Origin: a virus
Length of the DNA: 58,223 nt
IMG/VR virus record: IMGVR_UViG_3300033179_000003
Span: 1-58,223 of that record
Reading direction: 5' to 3' (one strand)
Made by a program: the position numbers and the translations under genes. Below the pieces are notes generated by a model. It did not search any database. It saw only the letters and a program-made list of their open reading frames with translations, and was not told the DNA's origin. Positions 30,661 to 37,153 of the stretch are shown here, one piece after another (position 1 is the stretch's first letter; each line of letters begins with the position of its first letter).

Positions 30661-30896
30661 ATAGCCAAGACAAAGTAAGTGAGGCTTGTGAAGGTTTTGA
30701 AAATATTAAATCCTATATGCTGACTAAATTTGAAGCTAGAGGAATTGAGATTACAGCACTTCAGTCAATAGCTATCAGCCTTAAGCGGATTGCTGATAAG
30801 CTAGAGCTATCGCAAAAGCAGCCTATCATGATGACTAAGGAAGATGCTGAAGAATATTATAGAAAATATAAAACACATCCGGGTAGTGGATCATGA
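30657..30896 (+). CDS. Small helical early protein
   Basis: This encodes 79 residues with four-base overlaps on both sides. It is largely helical (EGFENIKSYMLTKFEARG, LQSIAISLKRIADKLEL), ending Gly/Ser. The function is unknown. Confidence 0.55.
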   Translation: MNSQDKVSEACEGFENIKSYMLTKFEARGIEITALQSIAISLKRIADKLELSQKQPIMMTKEDAEEYYRKYKTHPGSGS

Positions 30897-31270
30897 CAAA
30901 TCAATTTACTTGCGCCGTTTGCCAAGGCACCTTTGATAAAGGTTGGTCAGACGATGAAGCTCGCCAAGAGCGTTCAGAAATATTTGGTGAATGGAAGGAC
31001 GAAGATTGTGTTATAGTTTGTGATGATTGTTTTGTAAAGCCTATGTCCTATGAGGAGTTAAAAGCTAAAGCTAGAAAGGATATGGCAGTTTATTATAGAG
31101 CAGAACGCAAGAGCAATCCTGCAATTGCTAGAATGATTTGGAAAACAACTAAAGAGATAGAGAAGCAAGTAAAAGATGCTATTTTATATGGAACAGGATA
31201 TAGAATATTTAATGAAGATGACTCAACAGAGCATATTGGCTTAGCGAGATTGCTGAATGATAACTCCTGA
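30893..31270 (+). CDS. Zinc-finger early protein
   Basis: This encodes 125 residues. FTCAVCQGTF and VIVCDDCF (residues about 4-45) are a four-Cys zinc ribbon. The remainder is a basic and acidic helix bundle (LKAKARKDMAVYYRAERK). The 3' end overlaps the nuclease gene by 14 bases. The function is unknown. Confidence 0.6.
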   Translation: MTNQFTCAVCQGTFDKGWSDDEARQERSEIFGEWKDEDCVIVCDDCFVKPMSYEELKAKARKDMAVYYRAERKSNPAIARMIWKTTKEIEKQVKDAILYGTGYRIFNEDDSTEHIGLARLLNDNS

Positions 31271-31649
31271 AAGCTTTGTAGATGGCTCAGAACGTGGAGA
31301 ACAGGTTGCTTTATTCGCATGGGCTGGTCTCAATCAACACCTTTACCCACAATTAAAGTGGCTTTATGCTATTCCTAATGCCAATAGCCATAGAATGGTG
31401 GCAGAAGGGGTTAGGGCTGGTGTTAGTGACGTGTTTTTGCCATGGCCTAATATAGCTGTTGGAAACCATGGTGCTAGTGGTCTCTATATCGAGATGAAAA
31501 CAGAGAAACGACGCAATCAAAAGAATGGTGGATTGTCACAAGATCAGATAGATTTTATTGACTATGCAACTAAAGCCGGATATAAGTGCCATGTGTGTTA
31601 CTCATGGATAGAGGCTAAGAAAGCAATAGAGGAATATTTAAATGGCTGA
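31257..31649 (+). CDS. VRR-NUC nuclease
   Basis: This encodes 130 residues with VRR-NUC features: ERGEQVALFAW (Glu, residues about 11-21), AGVSDVFLPWP with the Asp, then LYIEMKTEKRRN (Glu-x-Lys) and GGLSQDQIDFIDYATKAGYKCHVCYSWIEA. This PD-(D/E)XK family acts on branched or flapped DNA. It is likely a phage repair, recombination or junction nuclease. Confidence 0.88.
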   Translation: MITPESFVDGSERGEQVALFAWAGLNQHLYPQLKWLYAIPNANSHRMVAEGVRAGVSDVFLPWPNIAVGNHGASGLYIEMKTEKRRNQKNGGLSQDQIDFIDYATKAGYKCHVCYSWIEAKKAIEEYLNG

Positions 31650-31890
31650 AAAACTCGACTTAAGCGGCAATGGTAAAGCCTCAGACTTTGAAATAGACAA
31701 TGCTGCTGATGAAATCTTTAATATCTTAAGAATATTTGATAGCCCAAAGGATGCAGCGGTTGCTTTAGCATATGCTCATATTAAATTTATTAAAGCAACA
31801 TTTCCACCAGAATATAAGAAAGAAGCTATTGACGCTATTGATGGACAAAATAAGATTGTTAAAGCAATCATAGAGGAAGGATATCAGTAA
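31642..31890 (+). CDS. Small helical early protein
   Basis: This encodes 82 residues overlapping the nuclease by eight bases. It is helical (AADEIFNILRIFDSPKDAAVALAYAHIKFIKATF). It shares a TAATG junction with the next gene. The function is unknown. Confidence 0.55.
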   Translation: MAEKLDLSGNGKASDFEIDNAADEIFNILRIFDSPKDAAVALAYAHIKFIKATFPPEYKKEAIDAIDGQNKIVKAIIEEGYQ

Positions 31891-32060
31891 TGGCTGAAAC
31901 TCGCCTGCAAACACTTTACCGCTATCGCAATGAAGCTATGCTTTCTCCAAAAGAAAATAAACTTTATTTGGAAGATTTGGCTTTGAGTATTGAAGCTGAA
32001 AAGCGGAAGCCTATTTATGATTTGGTTGTAATGCACGGGTTTGAATTAAATAAGGAATAG
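31890..32060 (+). CDS. Small early protein
   Basis: This encodes 56 residues, coupled by TAATG to the upstream gene. It is helical and charged (RLQTLYRYRNEAML, DLALSIEAEKRKPIYDLVV). The function is unknown. Confidence 0.5.
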   Translation: MAETRLQTLYRYRNEAMLSPKENKLYLEDLALSIEAEKRKPIYDLVVMHGFELNKE

Positions 32061-32064
32061 GAAA

Positions 32065-32256
32065 ATGAAATATGTATTAGTTTATTGGGTGATTGGCTGT
32101 ATGTTTGTTGGATTTGCTGAAGGCGACTATCATACTAAATGTCCAAATGATGAAATAGTTGTAAATGAGATAATAGGTTTGGTTGCGATTTATCCAGCCT
32201 CGTTTTTTTCTTTATTTACTGATAGAGCACCGCGCAAATCTGAATGTAAGAAATAA
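32065..32256 (+). CDS. Small membrane or secreted protein
   Basis: This encodes 63 residues after AAGGAATAGG. It has an N-terminal hydrophobic helix (YVLVYWVIGCMFVGFA) and a second one near residue 40 (IIGLVAIYPASFFSLF), separated by a loop with Cys, and a basic tail. It is likely in the inner membrane. Confidence 0.5.
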   Translation: MKYVLVYWVIGCMFVGFAEGDYHTKCPNDEIVVNEIIGLVAIYPASFFSLFTDRAPRKSECKK

Positions 32257-32269
32257 AAGGAATAGAAAA

Positions 32270-32500
32270 ATGGACGATGAAATGATTGAAAGGTTAGCTA
32301 AAACTTTAGTTGATCCTAATTGTTCTCCTTTGGATATTGGTGGAACTCCTTTATGGAAATTTCAAATCCCTAAAGTTATTAATATGCTTAAAGCTCTCCG
32401 AGAGCCTACAGAAAAGATGACTACAGCAGCAGGTGTTAATAGCCATACTCAAGCAAGAGCCATTTGGTTGCGTATGGTGGACGCTATTCTAAATGATTAG
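32270..32500 (+). CDS. Small early protein
   Basis: This encodes 76 residues, starting at MDDEMIERLAKTL after AAAAGGAATAG. There is helical content at both ends (IPKVINMLKALRE, ARAIWLRMVDAIL). It overlaps the next gene by eight bases. The function is unknown. Confidence 0.55.
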   Translation: MDDEMIERLAKTLVDPNCSPLDIGGTPLWKFQIPKVINMLKALREPTEKMTTAAGVNSHTQARAIWLRMVDAILND

Positions 32501-32726
32501 CGCCCATCTCCACCGAGATTTAAAAATTCAATGGCTCGAAAGCCTTTTGACTGCCGAAGTTGCTTATTGGCTTATCCACAGTTTTAGCCCTGAGCGCTAT
32601 AATAATCCGGATGATGTTATTGCTTATGCTTGCGAAATGTTGCATAATAAATCTAGGTGTCCTAAGCTAGCTAATGAATTTGAGGCTCAATTGTGGGCAA
32701 TGTTTAAGATGGAGAAACCGAAATGA
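32493..32726 (+). CDS. Small early protein
   Basis: This encodes 77 residues overlapping its neighbours. It is helical and Trp-rich (HRDLKIQWLESLLTAEVAYWLIHSF). The function is unknown. Confidence 0.55.
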   Translation: MISAHLHRDLKIQWLESLLTAEVAYWLIHSFSPERYNNPDDVIAYACEMLHNKSRCPKLANEFEAQLWAMFKMEKPK

Positions 32727-32842
32727 ACACTAAACCATGTCCTAGCTGTGGTGAAGAAATTGACGAAGATTGCGATATCTGCGAAGATTGCGCAATGGAG
32801 ATAGATGATACAGAAGAAGACGAAGAAGAGGAGGAAGAATAA
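32723..32842 (+). CDS. Tiny acidic zinc-binding peptide
   Basis: This encodes 39 residues with ATGA coupling. CPSCGEEIDEDCDICEDC gives three CxxC-like pairs and the tail is almost all Glu/Asp. A metal-binding, nucleic-acid-mimicking peptide is conceivable. Confidence 0.5.
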   Translation: MNTKPCPSCGEEIDEDCDICEDCAMEIDDTEEDEEEEEE

Positions 32843-32843
32843 A

Positions 32844-32954
32844 ATGGGAGCTTCGCCTATGCCTCCAGAACTTGCTAGAGGCATAATTGGTTTTATATCA
32901 ATAGTATTATTTGTGCTTGCTATTGGCTCGCTATTCTCATGGTTGACGCCATGA
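32844..32954 (+). CDS. Single-helix membrane peptide
   Basis: This encodes 36 residues: a short polar start, then one membrane helix (IIGFISIVLFVLAIGSLFSWL). Its stop overlaps the next ATG. Confidence 0.45.
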   Translation: MGASPMPPELARGIIGFISIVLFVLAIGSLFSWLTP

Positions 32955-33154
32955 AAATCTTTGTATGGCTTGCCGGTCAATCAGGCCCTTATGCTCAATT
33001 ATGGCATGAGGAAAGCCCTATGTCTGGCGAAGGAAAAGCTAAAGTAAATCCATTGTTTCAGTATAAATTGACTGATGAAGAAGACCAAAGTTGGAATAGT
33101 GGTGTTCTTACACTAAATGATTTGATGGAAAGGTTTAAGGATGAAGTGGTTTGA
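32951..33154 (+). CDS. Small early protein
   Basis: This encodes 67 residues from the ATGA-coupled start. MKIFVWLAGQSGPYAQLWHEE is followed by an acidic helix. The function is unknown. Confidence 0.5.
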   Translation: MKIFVWLAGQSGPYAQLWHEESPMSGEGKAKVNPLFQYKLTDEEDQSWNSGVLTLNDLMERFKDEVV

Positions 33155-33209
33155 TAAAATTGATTGGTGGATTGTATTAGTTGCTGCTTTATTTGCAATA
33201 GGATATTGA
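33141..33209 (+). CDS. 22-residue membrane peptide
   Basis: This reading frame overlaps the previous gene by 14 bases and follows AAAGG. One membrane helix (WWIVLVAALFAIGY) follows a short polar start. It is very short, so confidence is low. Confidence 0.35.
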   Translation: MKWFDKIDWWIVLVAALFAIGY

Positions 33210-33217
33210 CTAGAAAA

Positions 33218-33301
33218 ATGACCAATTTTGAAATCATTCTAGCAGGTTTTGGCATCAGTCTAATGATTTTAGGTGCTGCTTTAATTTGGGTGTCAAAATG
33301 A
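33218..33301 (+). CDS. 27-residue membrane peptide
   Basis: It is a single membrane helix (IILAGFGISLMILGAALIWV) coupled to the next gene by ATGA. It is one of at least six such tiny membrane peptides in this early region. Confidence 0.4.
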   Translation: MTNFEIILAGFGISLMILGAALIWVSK

Positions 33302-33555
33302 CCCACAAAATCTCTTTCTACATGGATGGGTTTCAAAAAATTGATTATTGCGTCATTTGTAGCAAAGAAGCAGAGCAACTAATCGAGGAATGCAAGTCTC
33401 TTGCCGCAATTTGCTCTAATTGTGGGCAAAAATATTATGAGCCTGATTGCCCACAATGTCAAAAAATTCGTCAAAAGTTCTTGACAAACTCTCGGGACTT
33501 TCCTAAATCTGAGATATTGAATAACCTATTCAATTCAAAAAACAAAAGGAACTAA
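33298..33555 (+). CDS. Zinc-finger early protein
   Basis: This encodes 85 residues with an ATGA-coupled start. CVICSKE...ICSNCGQKY...CPQC gives several CxxC pairs for zinc. The tail is polar and basic. The function is unknown. Confidence 0.6.
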   Translation: MTHKISFYMDGFQKIDYCVICSKEAEQLIEECKSLAAICSNCGQKYYEPDCPQCQKIRQKFLTNSRDFPKSEILNNLFNSKNKRN

Positions 33556-33558
33556 ATT

Positions 33559-34221
33559 ATGAACGTTGAGTTGCTTCGAGCTATCGCTAATGCTACTGCT
33601 GCCAATACTGTTGTGTATGTTTCCAAGGAAGACGGACTTCCCTTGCTTCAGAACAGCCCTGCCTTGATTGATGTCAATGCTAATCAGACTGACCCTGAAG
33701 ACGCTTCTAAGGTTGCTGCACGCATTACTGAGGCTGGCGTGAACTATCTTGCTGCCAATGCCGGTCATGCTCAGAACAAGCCCATGTCTGCCTTTGCTGT
33801 GCAGTCTGGTGGTCTTGTGCTGCCGAAGGTCAAGCGTGGTGGTTTTGGCTCTGGTGCTCCTGTTAAGTATCCCTTTGATACGATGGGAGTTAATGATTAC
33901 TTCTTTGTTGCTAACACTGCGGTTAGCAAGGGAGATGCTTTCAAGACCATGGGAAGCGCGGTGGGTTCTGCTAACCAGCGTTATCAGGTTGATGTTATTG
34001 GTGAGAATGGACAGCCTGAGATGCATGAAGTTACTCGCGTTAAGCGTGGCGAGGGTAACAAGGCATTGAAGGATGCTACTGGCCAGAACGTCAAGGAAAC
34101 TGTTACGGTAAATGTTAAAAAGTCTACTCGAAAGTTTACTGTGCGTGCTGTGCAGGCTGGTGTAAGCTATGGTAGCTTTACTGCACCAGCAGATGGCGCA
34201 GTCATCGTTAGAAGCGAATAA
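33559..34221 (+). CDS. Hypothetical protein, probably highly expressed
   Basis: This encodes 220 residues after AAAAGGAACTAA. The N-terminal half is Ala/Asn-rich (LLRAIANATAANTVVYVS, AARITEAGVNYLAANAG). The middle is Gly-rich and basic (LPKVKRGGFGSGAPVKYPFDTMGVNDYFFV). The C-terminus is repetitive Lys/Thr/Val strands. Codons are more uniform and GC-richer than in the neighbours, as in highly expressed genes, and a strong RNA structure plus terminator follows. DNA-binding or host-takeover roles are possible; no family is recognised. Confidence 0.65.
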   Translation: MNVELLRAIANATAANTVVYVSKEDGLPLLQNSPALIDVNANQTDPEDASKVAARITEAGVNYLAANAGHAQNKPMSAFAVQSGGLVLPKVKRGGFGSGAPVKYPFDTMGVNDYFFVANTAVSKGDAFKTMGSAVGSANQRYQVDVIGENGQPEMHEVTRVKRGEGNKALKDATGQNVKETVTVNVKKSTRKFTVRAVQAGVSYGSFTAPADGAVIVRSE

Positions 34222-34294
34222 ACTTTAACGCTTGTCTACTCTCACAACTCCGGTGAGAGCGATCTATTGGTGACAATAGATTGGGGTTAAAGTT
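34221..34294 (+). ncRNA. Three-way-junction RNA
   Basis: A nine-base closing helix (34221-34229/34286-34294) encloses two perfect hairpins. One has seven-base arms 34239-34245/34253-34259; the other has eight-base arms 34262-34269/34274-34281 with a GTGA tetraloop. This clover-like fold begins at the gene's last stop base and ends two bases before a terminator, so it may be a stable 3' small RNA or an RNase-resistant end. Confidence 0.65.
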
Positions 34295-34296
34295 TT

Positions 34297-34325
34297 ACCC
34301 TAGTCTCGAAAGGGACTAGGGTTTT
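34297..34325 (+). terminator. Intrinsic terminator
   Basis: Perfect nine-base arms ACCCTAGTC/GACTAGGGT (34297-34305, 34314-34322) have an eight-base loop, followed by TTT. It ends the transcript of the gene at 33559. Confidence 0.75.
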
Positions 34326-34344
34326 AAAATGTAAGGAATAGAAA

Positions 34345-34527
34345 ATGGAAATAATCGAACCAGATATTCAAGAAATTATTTTAGATATTCTCCCATCAAA
34401 TGGGCAATTAGCCATGGAACTAATGTGTCAATTAACGGCTAATATGATTTTAAGTATTCCAAATTCTAATATTAATAATGTTATAGAACGTATTAAATTT
34501 TATCTTGCTGAATACGAAGGAACATAA
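34345..34527 (+). CDS. Small helical early protein
   Basis: This encodes 60 residues after AAGGAATAG. It is helical (IQEIILDILPSNGQLAMELMCQLTANMIL). Its stop shares a base with the next start. The function is unknown. Confidence 0.5.
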   Translation: MEIIEPDIQEIILDILPSNGQLAMELMCQLTANMILSIPNSNINNVIERIKFYLAEYEGT

Positions 34528-34778
34528 TGCCCTACAATAAATATACTCGCGGTGCAGAAAATAAGCGCTTAGACGAAATCAACACTCATTGCCCTATCGT
34601 TGTTTTTGTTATTGACTTACAGAATGAAGACGAGGTAGTATATCAAACTGAATTAGACTACGCGAATTATGCAGATCGAAAGAGACTTGGCCGGCTCACG
34701 TTCTGGGCAGTAATGAATGGTCATAGTGTTGAAACAATGTCTAAGGCTGATAGTGAGCCACCATTTGTTGGAGGATGA
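34527..34778 (+). CDS. Small early protein
   Basis: This encodes 83 residues, coupled (TAATG) to the preceding gene. VVFVIDLQNEDEVVYQTELDYA is a beta hairpin and RLTFWAVMNGHSVETM a helix; the layout is common in podophage early proteins of unknown role. Confidence 0.55.
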   Translation: MPYNKYTRGAENKRLDEINTHCPIVVFVIDLQNEDEVVYQTELDYANYADRKRLGRLTFWAVMNGHSVETMSKADSEPPFVGG

Positions 34779-35020
34779 TGAATATGAAGTCAATAGAAAT
34801 AGATAGGGAAGAACAGCAATTTAGACTATTTATGATGAAACTTCAGCATATGCTTCATTGTTATATAGCAGACACCAATCAGCATGAAGTTTGGGACAGG
34901 TTATATGAATTTTTTAAAGATGAAAATATTGTTGTTATTAGCAAAGAACAATTTTTGTACTATGAACAACTTAGAAAGCTTTCAATTGAGAGCCTAAATT
35001 TAACTGGATTAGGCGAATGA
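34775..35020 (+). CDS. Small early protein
   Basis: This encodes 81 residues overlapping both neighbours. It is helical and acidic (EEQQFRLFMMKLQHMLHCYI, DRLYEFFKDENIVVISKEQF). The function is unknown. Confidence 0.55.
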   Translation: MMNMKSIEIDREEQQFRLFMMKLQHMLHCYIADTNQHEVWDRLYEFFKDENIVVISKEQFLYYEQLRKLSIESLNLTGLGE

Positions 35021-35316
35021 GCGACTTATATCACGTTAGGCAATATCATCCAAGCTATTGTGATTTTGAAGATGCTGTTGCCCACAATATTGCTTATGAT
35101 AAAATATTAGAATGCCCTTGGTTTAGAAATTTTGAACATAATGGAGGATTTGAAAAGTTTGTGATTGAGCCTTATGCCAGAGATGAATTAATCATAAGCG
35201 CTTGCTATAAAAATGGTAAGCATTGGGTTGCTGGATTTGCTATTCCTGTTACTTCTAAAGCTATGTCTCCTAATGGAGATTTAATGGTAAATAATTGGAG
35301 ATATAATCCTAAATGA
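35017..35316 (+). CDS. Hypothetical early protein
   Basis: This encodes 99 residues with ATGA overlaps. Aromatic-rich (QYHPSYCDFEDAVAHNIAYDKI) with a strand pair (HWVAGFAIPVTSK). The function is unknown. Confidence 0.6.
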   Translation: MSDLYHVRQYHPSYCDFEDAVAHNIAYDKILECPWFRNFEHNGGFEKFVIEPYARDELIISACYKNGKHWVAGFAIPVTSKAMSPNGDLMVNNWRYNPK

Positions 35317-35510
35317 ACAATGATAAATATAATAATGGCTATACTCACGAAGCTTTACATTCTGCTCACATAGCTTGTGATTTATGGGATAGCCATGTAC
35401 TTCAGACACGTTGTGCTGAGGAATTTCCTGATGTTAAAGAAGCTGCTGAAAAAGTTGCTGAAGCGATGTTTAATGTTTATCAACTGATTGGGCAGAAGTT
35501 TAAGGATTGA
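35313..35510 (+). CDS. Small early protein
   Basis: This encodes 65 residues overlapping the previous gene by four bases. It is helical with His and Cys (HEALHSAHIACDLWDSHVL). The function is unknown. Confidence 0.55.
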   Translation: MNNDKYNNGYTHEALHSAHIACDLWDSHVLQTRCAEEFPDVKEAAEKVAEAMFNVYQLIGQKFKD

Positions 35511-35511
35511 C

Positions 35512-35739
35512 ATGTCCGACTACGCAAATCAATTAAATATCAAAATAGCTGAAGTTGCTCGCTTAACATTCAATGATATTGTTCAAGTGGACGGTCAACA
35601 CGAAGAAATTAGAGGATCAATTGAGATTGTTGTTCATTTTGATTTTCTTAAAGTTGTGCGAGATGCAATTAACCAAGTGATTGTTAATCATGAAGAGAAT
35701 TTAGCTAAGCAGGTTGAGGCTAATAGGAAGATGAATTAA
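35512..35739 (+). CDS. Small early protein
   Basis: This encodes 75 residues, starting at MSDYANQLN two bases after the previous stop. The pattern is helix-strand-helix (IKIAEVARLTFNDIVQV, GSIEIVVHFDFLKVVRDAI). It lies five bases before the tRNA. The function is unknown. Confidence 0.55.
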   Translation: MSDYANQLNIKIAEVARLTFNDIVQVDGQHEEIRGSIEIVVHFDFLKVVRDAINQVIVNHEENLAKQVEANRKMN

Positions 35740-35744
35740 AGTTA

Positions 35745-35821
35745 GTCCGTTTACCCCAATTGGCAGAGGGATGGCACTTAAAATGCTTTCAGTGTCAGTT
35801 CAAATCTGACAACGGACACCA
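35745..35821 (+). tRNA. tRNA-Leu (TAA anticodon), short variable loop
   Basis: The acceptor stem GTCCGTT/AACGGAC and T stem GTCAG/CTGAC are perfect. The T loop is TTCAAAT, the D loop has GG, and CCA is encoded. The anticodon TAA is at 35779-35781. The anticodon stem TGGCA/TGCTT has a T-T clash at its base and one G-T pair. The variable loop is five bases, unlike normal leucine tRNAs, which have a long arm. TTA codons are very common in this genome, so it fits translation support, but the identity by anticodon alone is not certain. Confidence 0.85.
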
Positions 35822-35837
35822 AAAATGAAAGGATGTT

Positions 35838-35933
35838 ATGACAGACGAAGACGAAACATTAAACTTAGAAAGTACATTACTTTTCTTGATATTACTATAT
35901 AGTGTTGGATATGTGTTCTACTCATTAATTTAA
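35838..35933 (+). CDS. Single-helix membrane peptide
   Basis: This encodes 31 residues after AAAGGATG. An acidic start (MTDEDETLNLE) is followed by a membrane helix (TLLFLILLYSVGYVFYSLI). The function is unknown. Confidence 0.4.
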   Translation: MTDEDETLNLESTLLFLILLYSVGYVFYSLI

Positions 35934-35948
35934 AATAGGAAATATAAA

Positions 35949-36155
35949 ATGCTAATAGCTCTGTATAAAACAAAGAAAGACCTTGAAAAGCAAATTGGTA
36001 ATAGGCTGCTGTTTTGTGAGACTGAGACAGTGTTCGGAAGTCAATACGTATCAACTGGTAAATTTTGTATTTTTAGTGATCCTAGCTTTATAGACTGCGA
36101 TAGGTATCACGCTATAATAAAAATGAAAAATGATTTAATTGAAAGTGTGAGTTAG
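35949..36155 (+). CDS. Small early protein, paralogue A
   Basis: This encodes 68 residues and is clearly related to the next gene: IALYKTKKDLEKQIG, FGSQYVSTGKFCIF and MKNDLIESVS line up with IALYVSKKALKENIG, FGSEYKSNGTFCVC and MKDDLIAKVS. The function is unknown; a small alpha/beta fold is likely. Confidence 0.6.
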   Translation: MLIALYKTKKDLEKQIGNRLLFCETETVFGSQYVSTGKFCIFSDPSFIDCDRYHAIIKMKNDLIESVS

Positions 36156-36158
36156 GGA

Positions 36159-36187
36159 TTGACAAGCTAAAGTACCAATGATAAAGT
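36159..36187 (+). promoter_or_regulatory. Early promoter 11
   Basis: TTGACA at 36159-36164 and TAAAGT at 36182-36187 are 17 bases apart. It lies between the two paralogues and drives the second. Confidence 0.65.
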
Positions 36188-36213
36188 GGCTTTTCAAATA
36201 GGGAGAATGAGAT

Positions 36214-36423
36214 ATGATGATTGCTCTTTATGTTTCAAAGAAAGCACTTAAGGAAAACATCGGTAAACATCTCAAGTATCGTGAAACTTCAATGTTTGGT
36301 TCTGAGTACAAGTCAAATGGTACATTTTGCGTCTGCAATCGTCCTAGCATTACTGGTATTAAAGGACGCGAGTTTTTTGCAGAAGTGACTATGAAAGATG
36401 ATTTAATTGCTAAAGTCTCTTGA
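36214..36423 (+). CDS. Small early protein, paralogue B
   Basis: This encodes 69 residues behind promoter 11 and GGGAGAATG; ATG 36217 is an equal start choice. It is a tandem duplicate of the preceding gene with its own promoter, and is the last early gene. The function is unknown. Confidence 0.65.
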   Translation: MMIALYVSKKALKENIGKHLKYRETSMFGSEYKSNGTFCVCNRPSITGIKGREFFAEVTMKDDLIAKVS

Positions 36424-36448
36424 CACCACTCTAAAAACCCCCTAATCT
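36420..36448 (+). promoter_or_regulatory. Candidate promoter at the early/late border
   Basis: TTGACA (36420-36425) and TAATCT (36443-36448) are 17 bases apart, overlapping the last early stop codon. A strong terminator begins 33 bases downstream. This promoter-terminator pair resembles the PR'-tR' arrangement of lambda-like phages. Confidence 0.5.
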
Positions 36449-36480
36449 AATCCCAATTGCAAATCACCTAATAATATTCT

Positions 36481-36510
36481 GGGGCCACTTGACAAAGGTG
36501 GCCCCTTTTT
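36481..36510 (+). terminator. Strong intrinsic terminator, early/late border
   Basis: A perfect eight-base stem GGGGCCAC/GTGGCCCC with a nine-base loop is followed by TTTTT. It separates the early region from the terminase gene 13 bases away. Confidence 0.9.
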
Positions 36511-36522
36511 GCATTTTAAAGC

Positions 36523-37107
36523 ATGAATTTCTTCGATACCCCTTTTGATGCTCGCAAGGTTGATCCAAGGCCCTATGACCCTTGGCAACAGCGTTCCAGC
36601 TATCAAGAGCCTCCAAGGCCCGATTTTGCTGATGATGAAGAGTTGCGAAAGTCCTTTGGAATATGCCTTGGAAAGGGATTAGAGCCGTTTCCAGCAGGGT
36701 TAGAGCTATTCCCCAAGGAAACCTCCAAAGCATTGTGGGCAAGCGTCCATTGGTCAAATGATCCGATTGTTATAGCCGCGCGTGATGCCTACAAGAAAAC
36801 TCTCAAGAGCTTTGAGAAACCGCTTGACAAGGAGGAACTTTTAAATGAGGTTCTGACAAGAGCAAGACAAGCTCCTGAAGATAGGGACGCAGCTACTTTA
36901 TTTAAACTTTATTCTGAGATTGCTGGTTTCACTGGTAAAGTTGAACCCGTTAATGTAAACAATAACACAAATAATACAATGAAGATAACTTTTGTGAGCG
37001 GGACTCCAAAAGAAGCACCAAAAGTAATAGACCACGTTAGCTCCGATAAATCAAAAATACTAAATGAAGACACTGTTAAGCTGAAGTTGGTCGGTGGTAC
37101 TCGTTAG
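36523..37107 (+). CDS. terS: Terminase small subunit
   Basis: This encodes 194 residues. The central region (ALWASVHWSNDPIVIAARDAYKKTL) and the C-terminal pattern (LFKLYSEIAGFTGKVEPVNVNNNTNN, then KITFV) are typical of phage small terminase proteins, which recognise genome ends or pac sites and regulate the large subunit. It is the first late gene after the terminator. The large subunit is 3.3 kb downstream, split off by cargo genes. Confidence 0.75.
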   Translation: MNFFDTPFDARKVDPRPYDPWQQRSSYQEPPRPDFADDEELRKSFGICLGKGLEPFPAGLELFPKETSKALWASVHWSNDPIVIAARDAYKKTLKSFEKPLDKEELLNEVLTRARQAPEDRDAATLFKLYSEIAGFTGKVEPVNVNNNTNNTMKITFVSGTPKEAPKVIDHVSSDKSKILNEDTVKLKLVGGTR

Positions 37108-37153
37108 TGCTTTTGGTAAGATTTAAAACTGTGAAACCCTAGGAGCTATCATT

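Noticed and set aside
21764-36430. CRISPR array in the early region
   Set aside because: No repeat-spacer periodicity of about 60-70 bases exists; repeats found are 13-base iterons and promoter elements.
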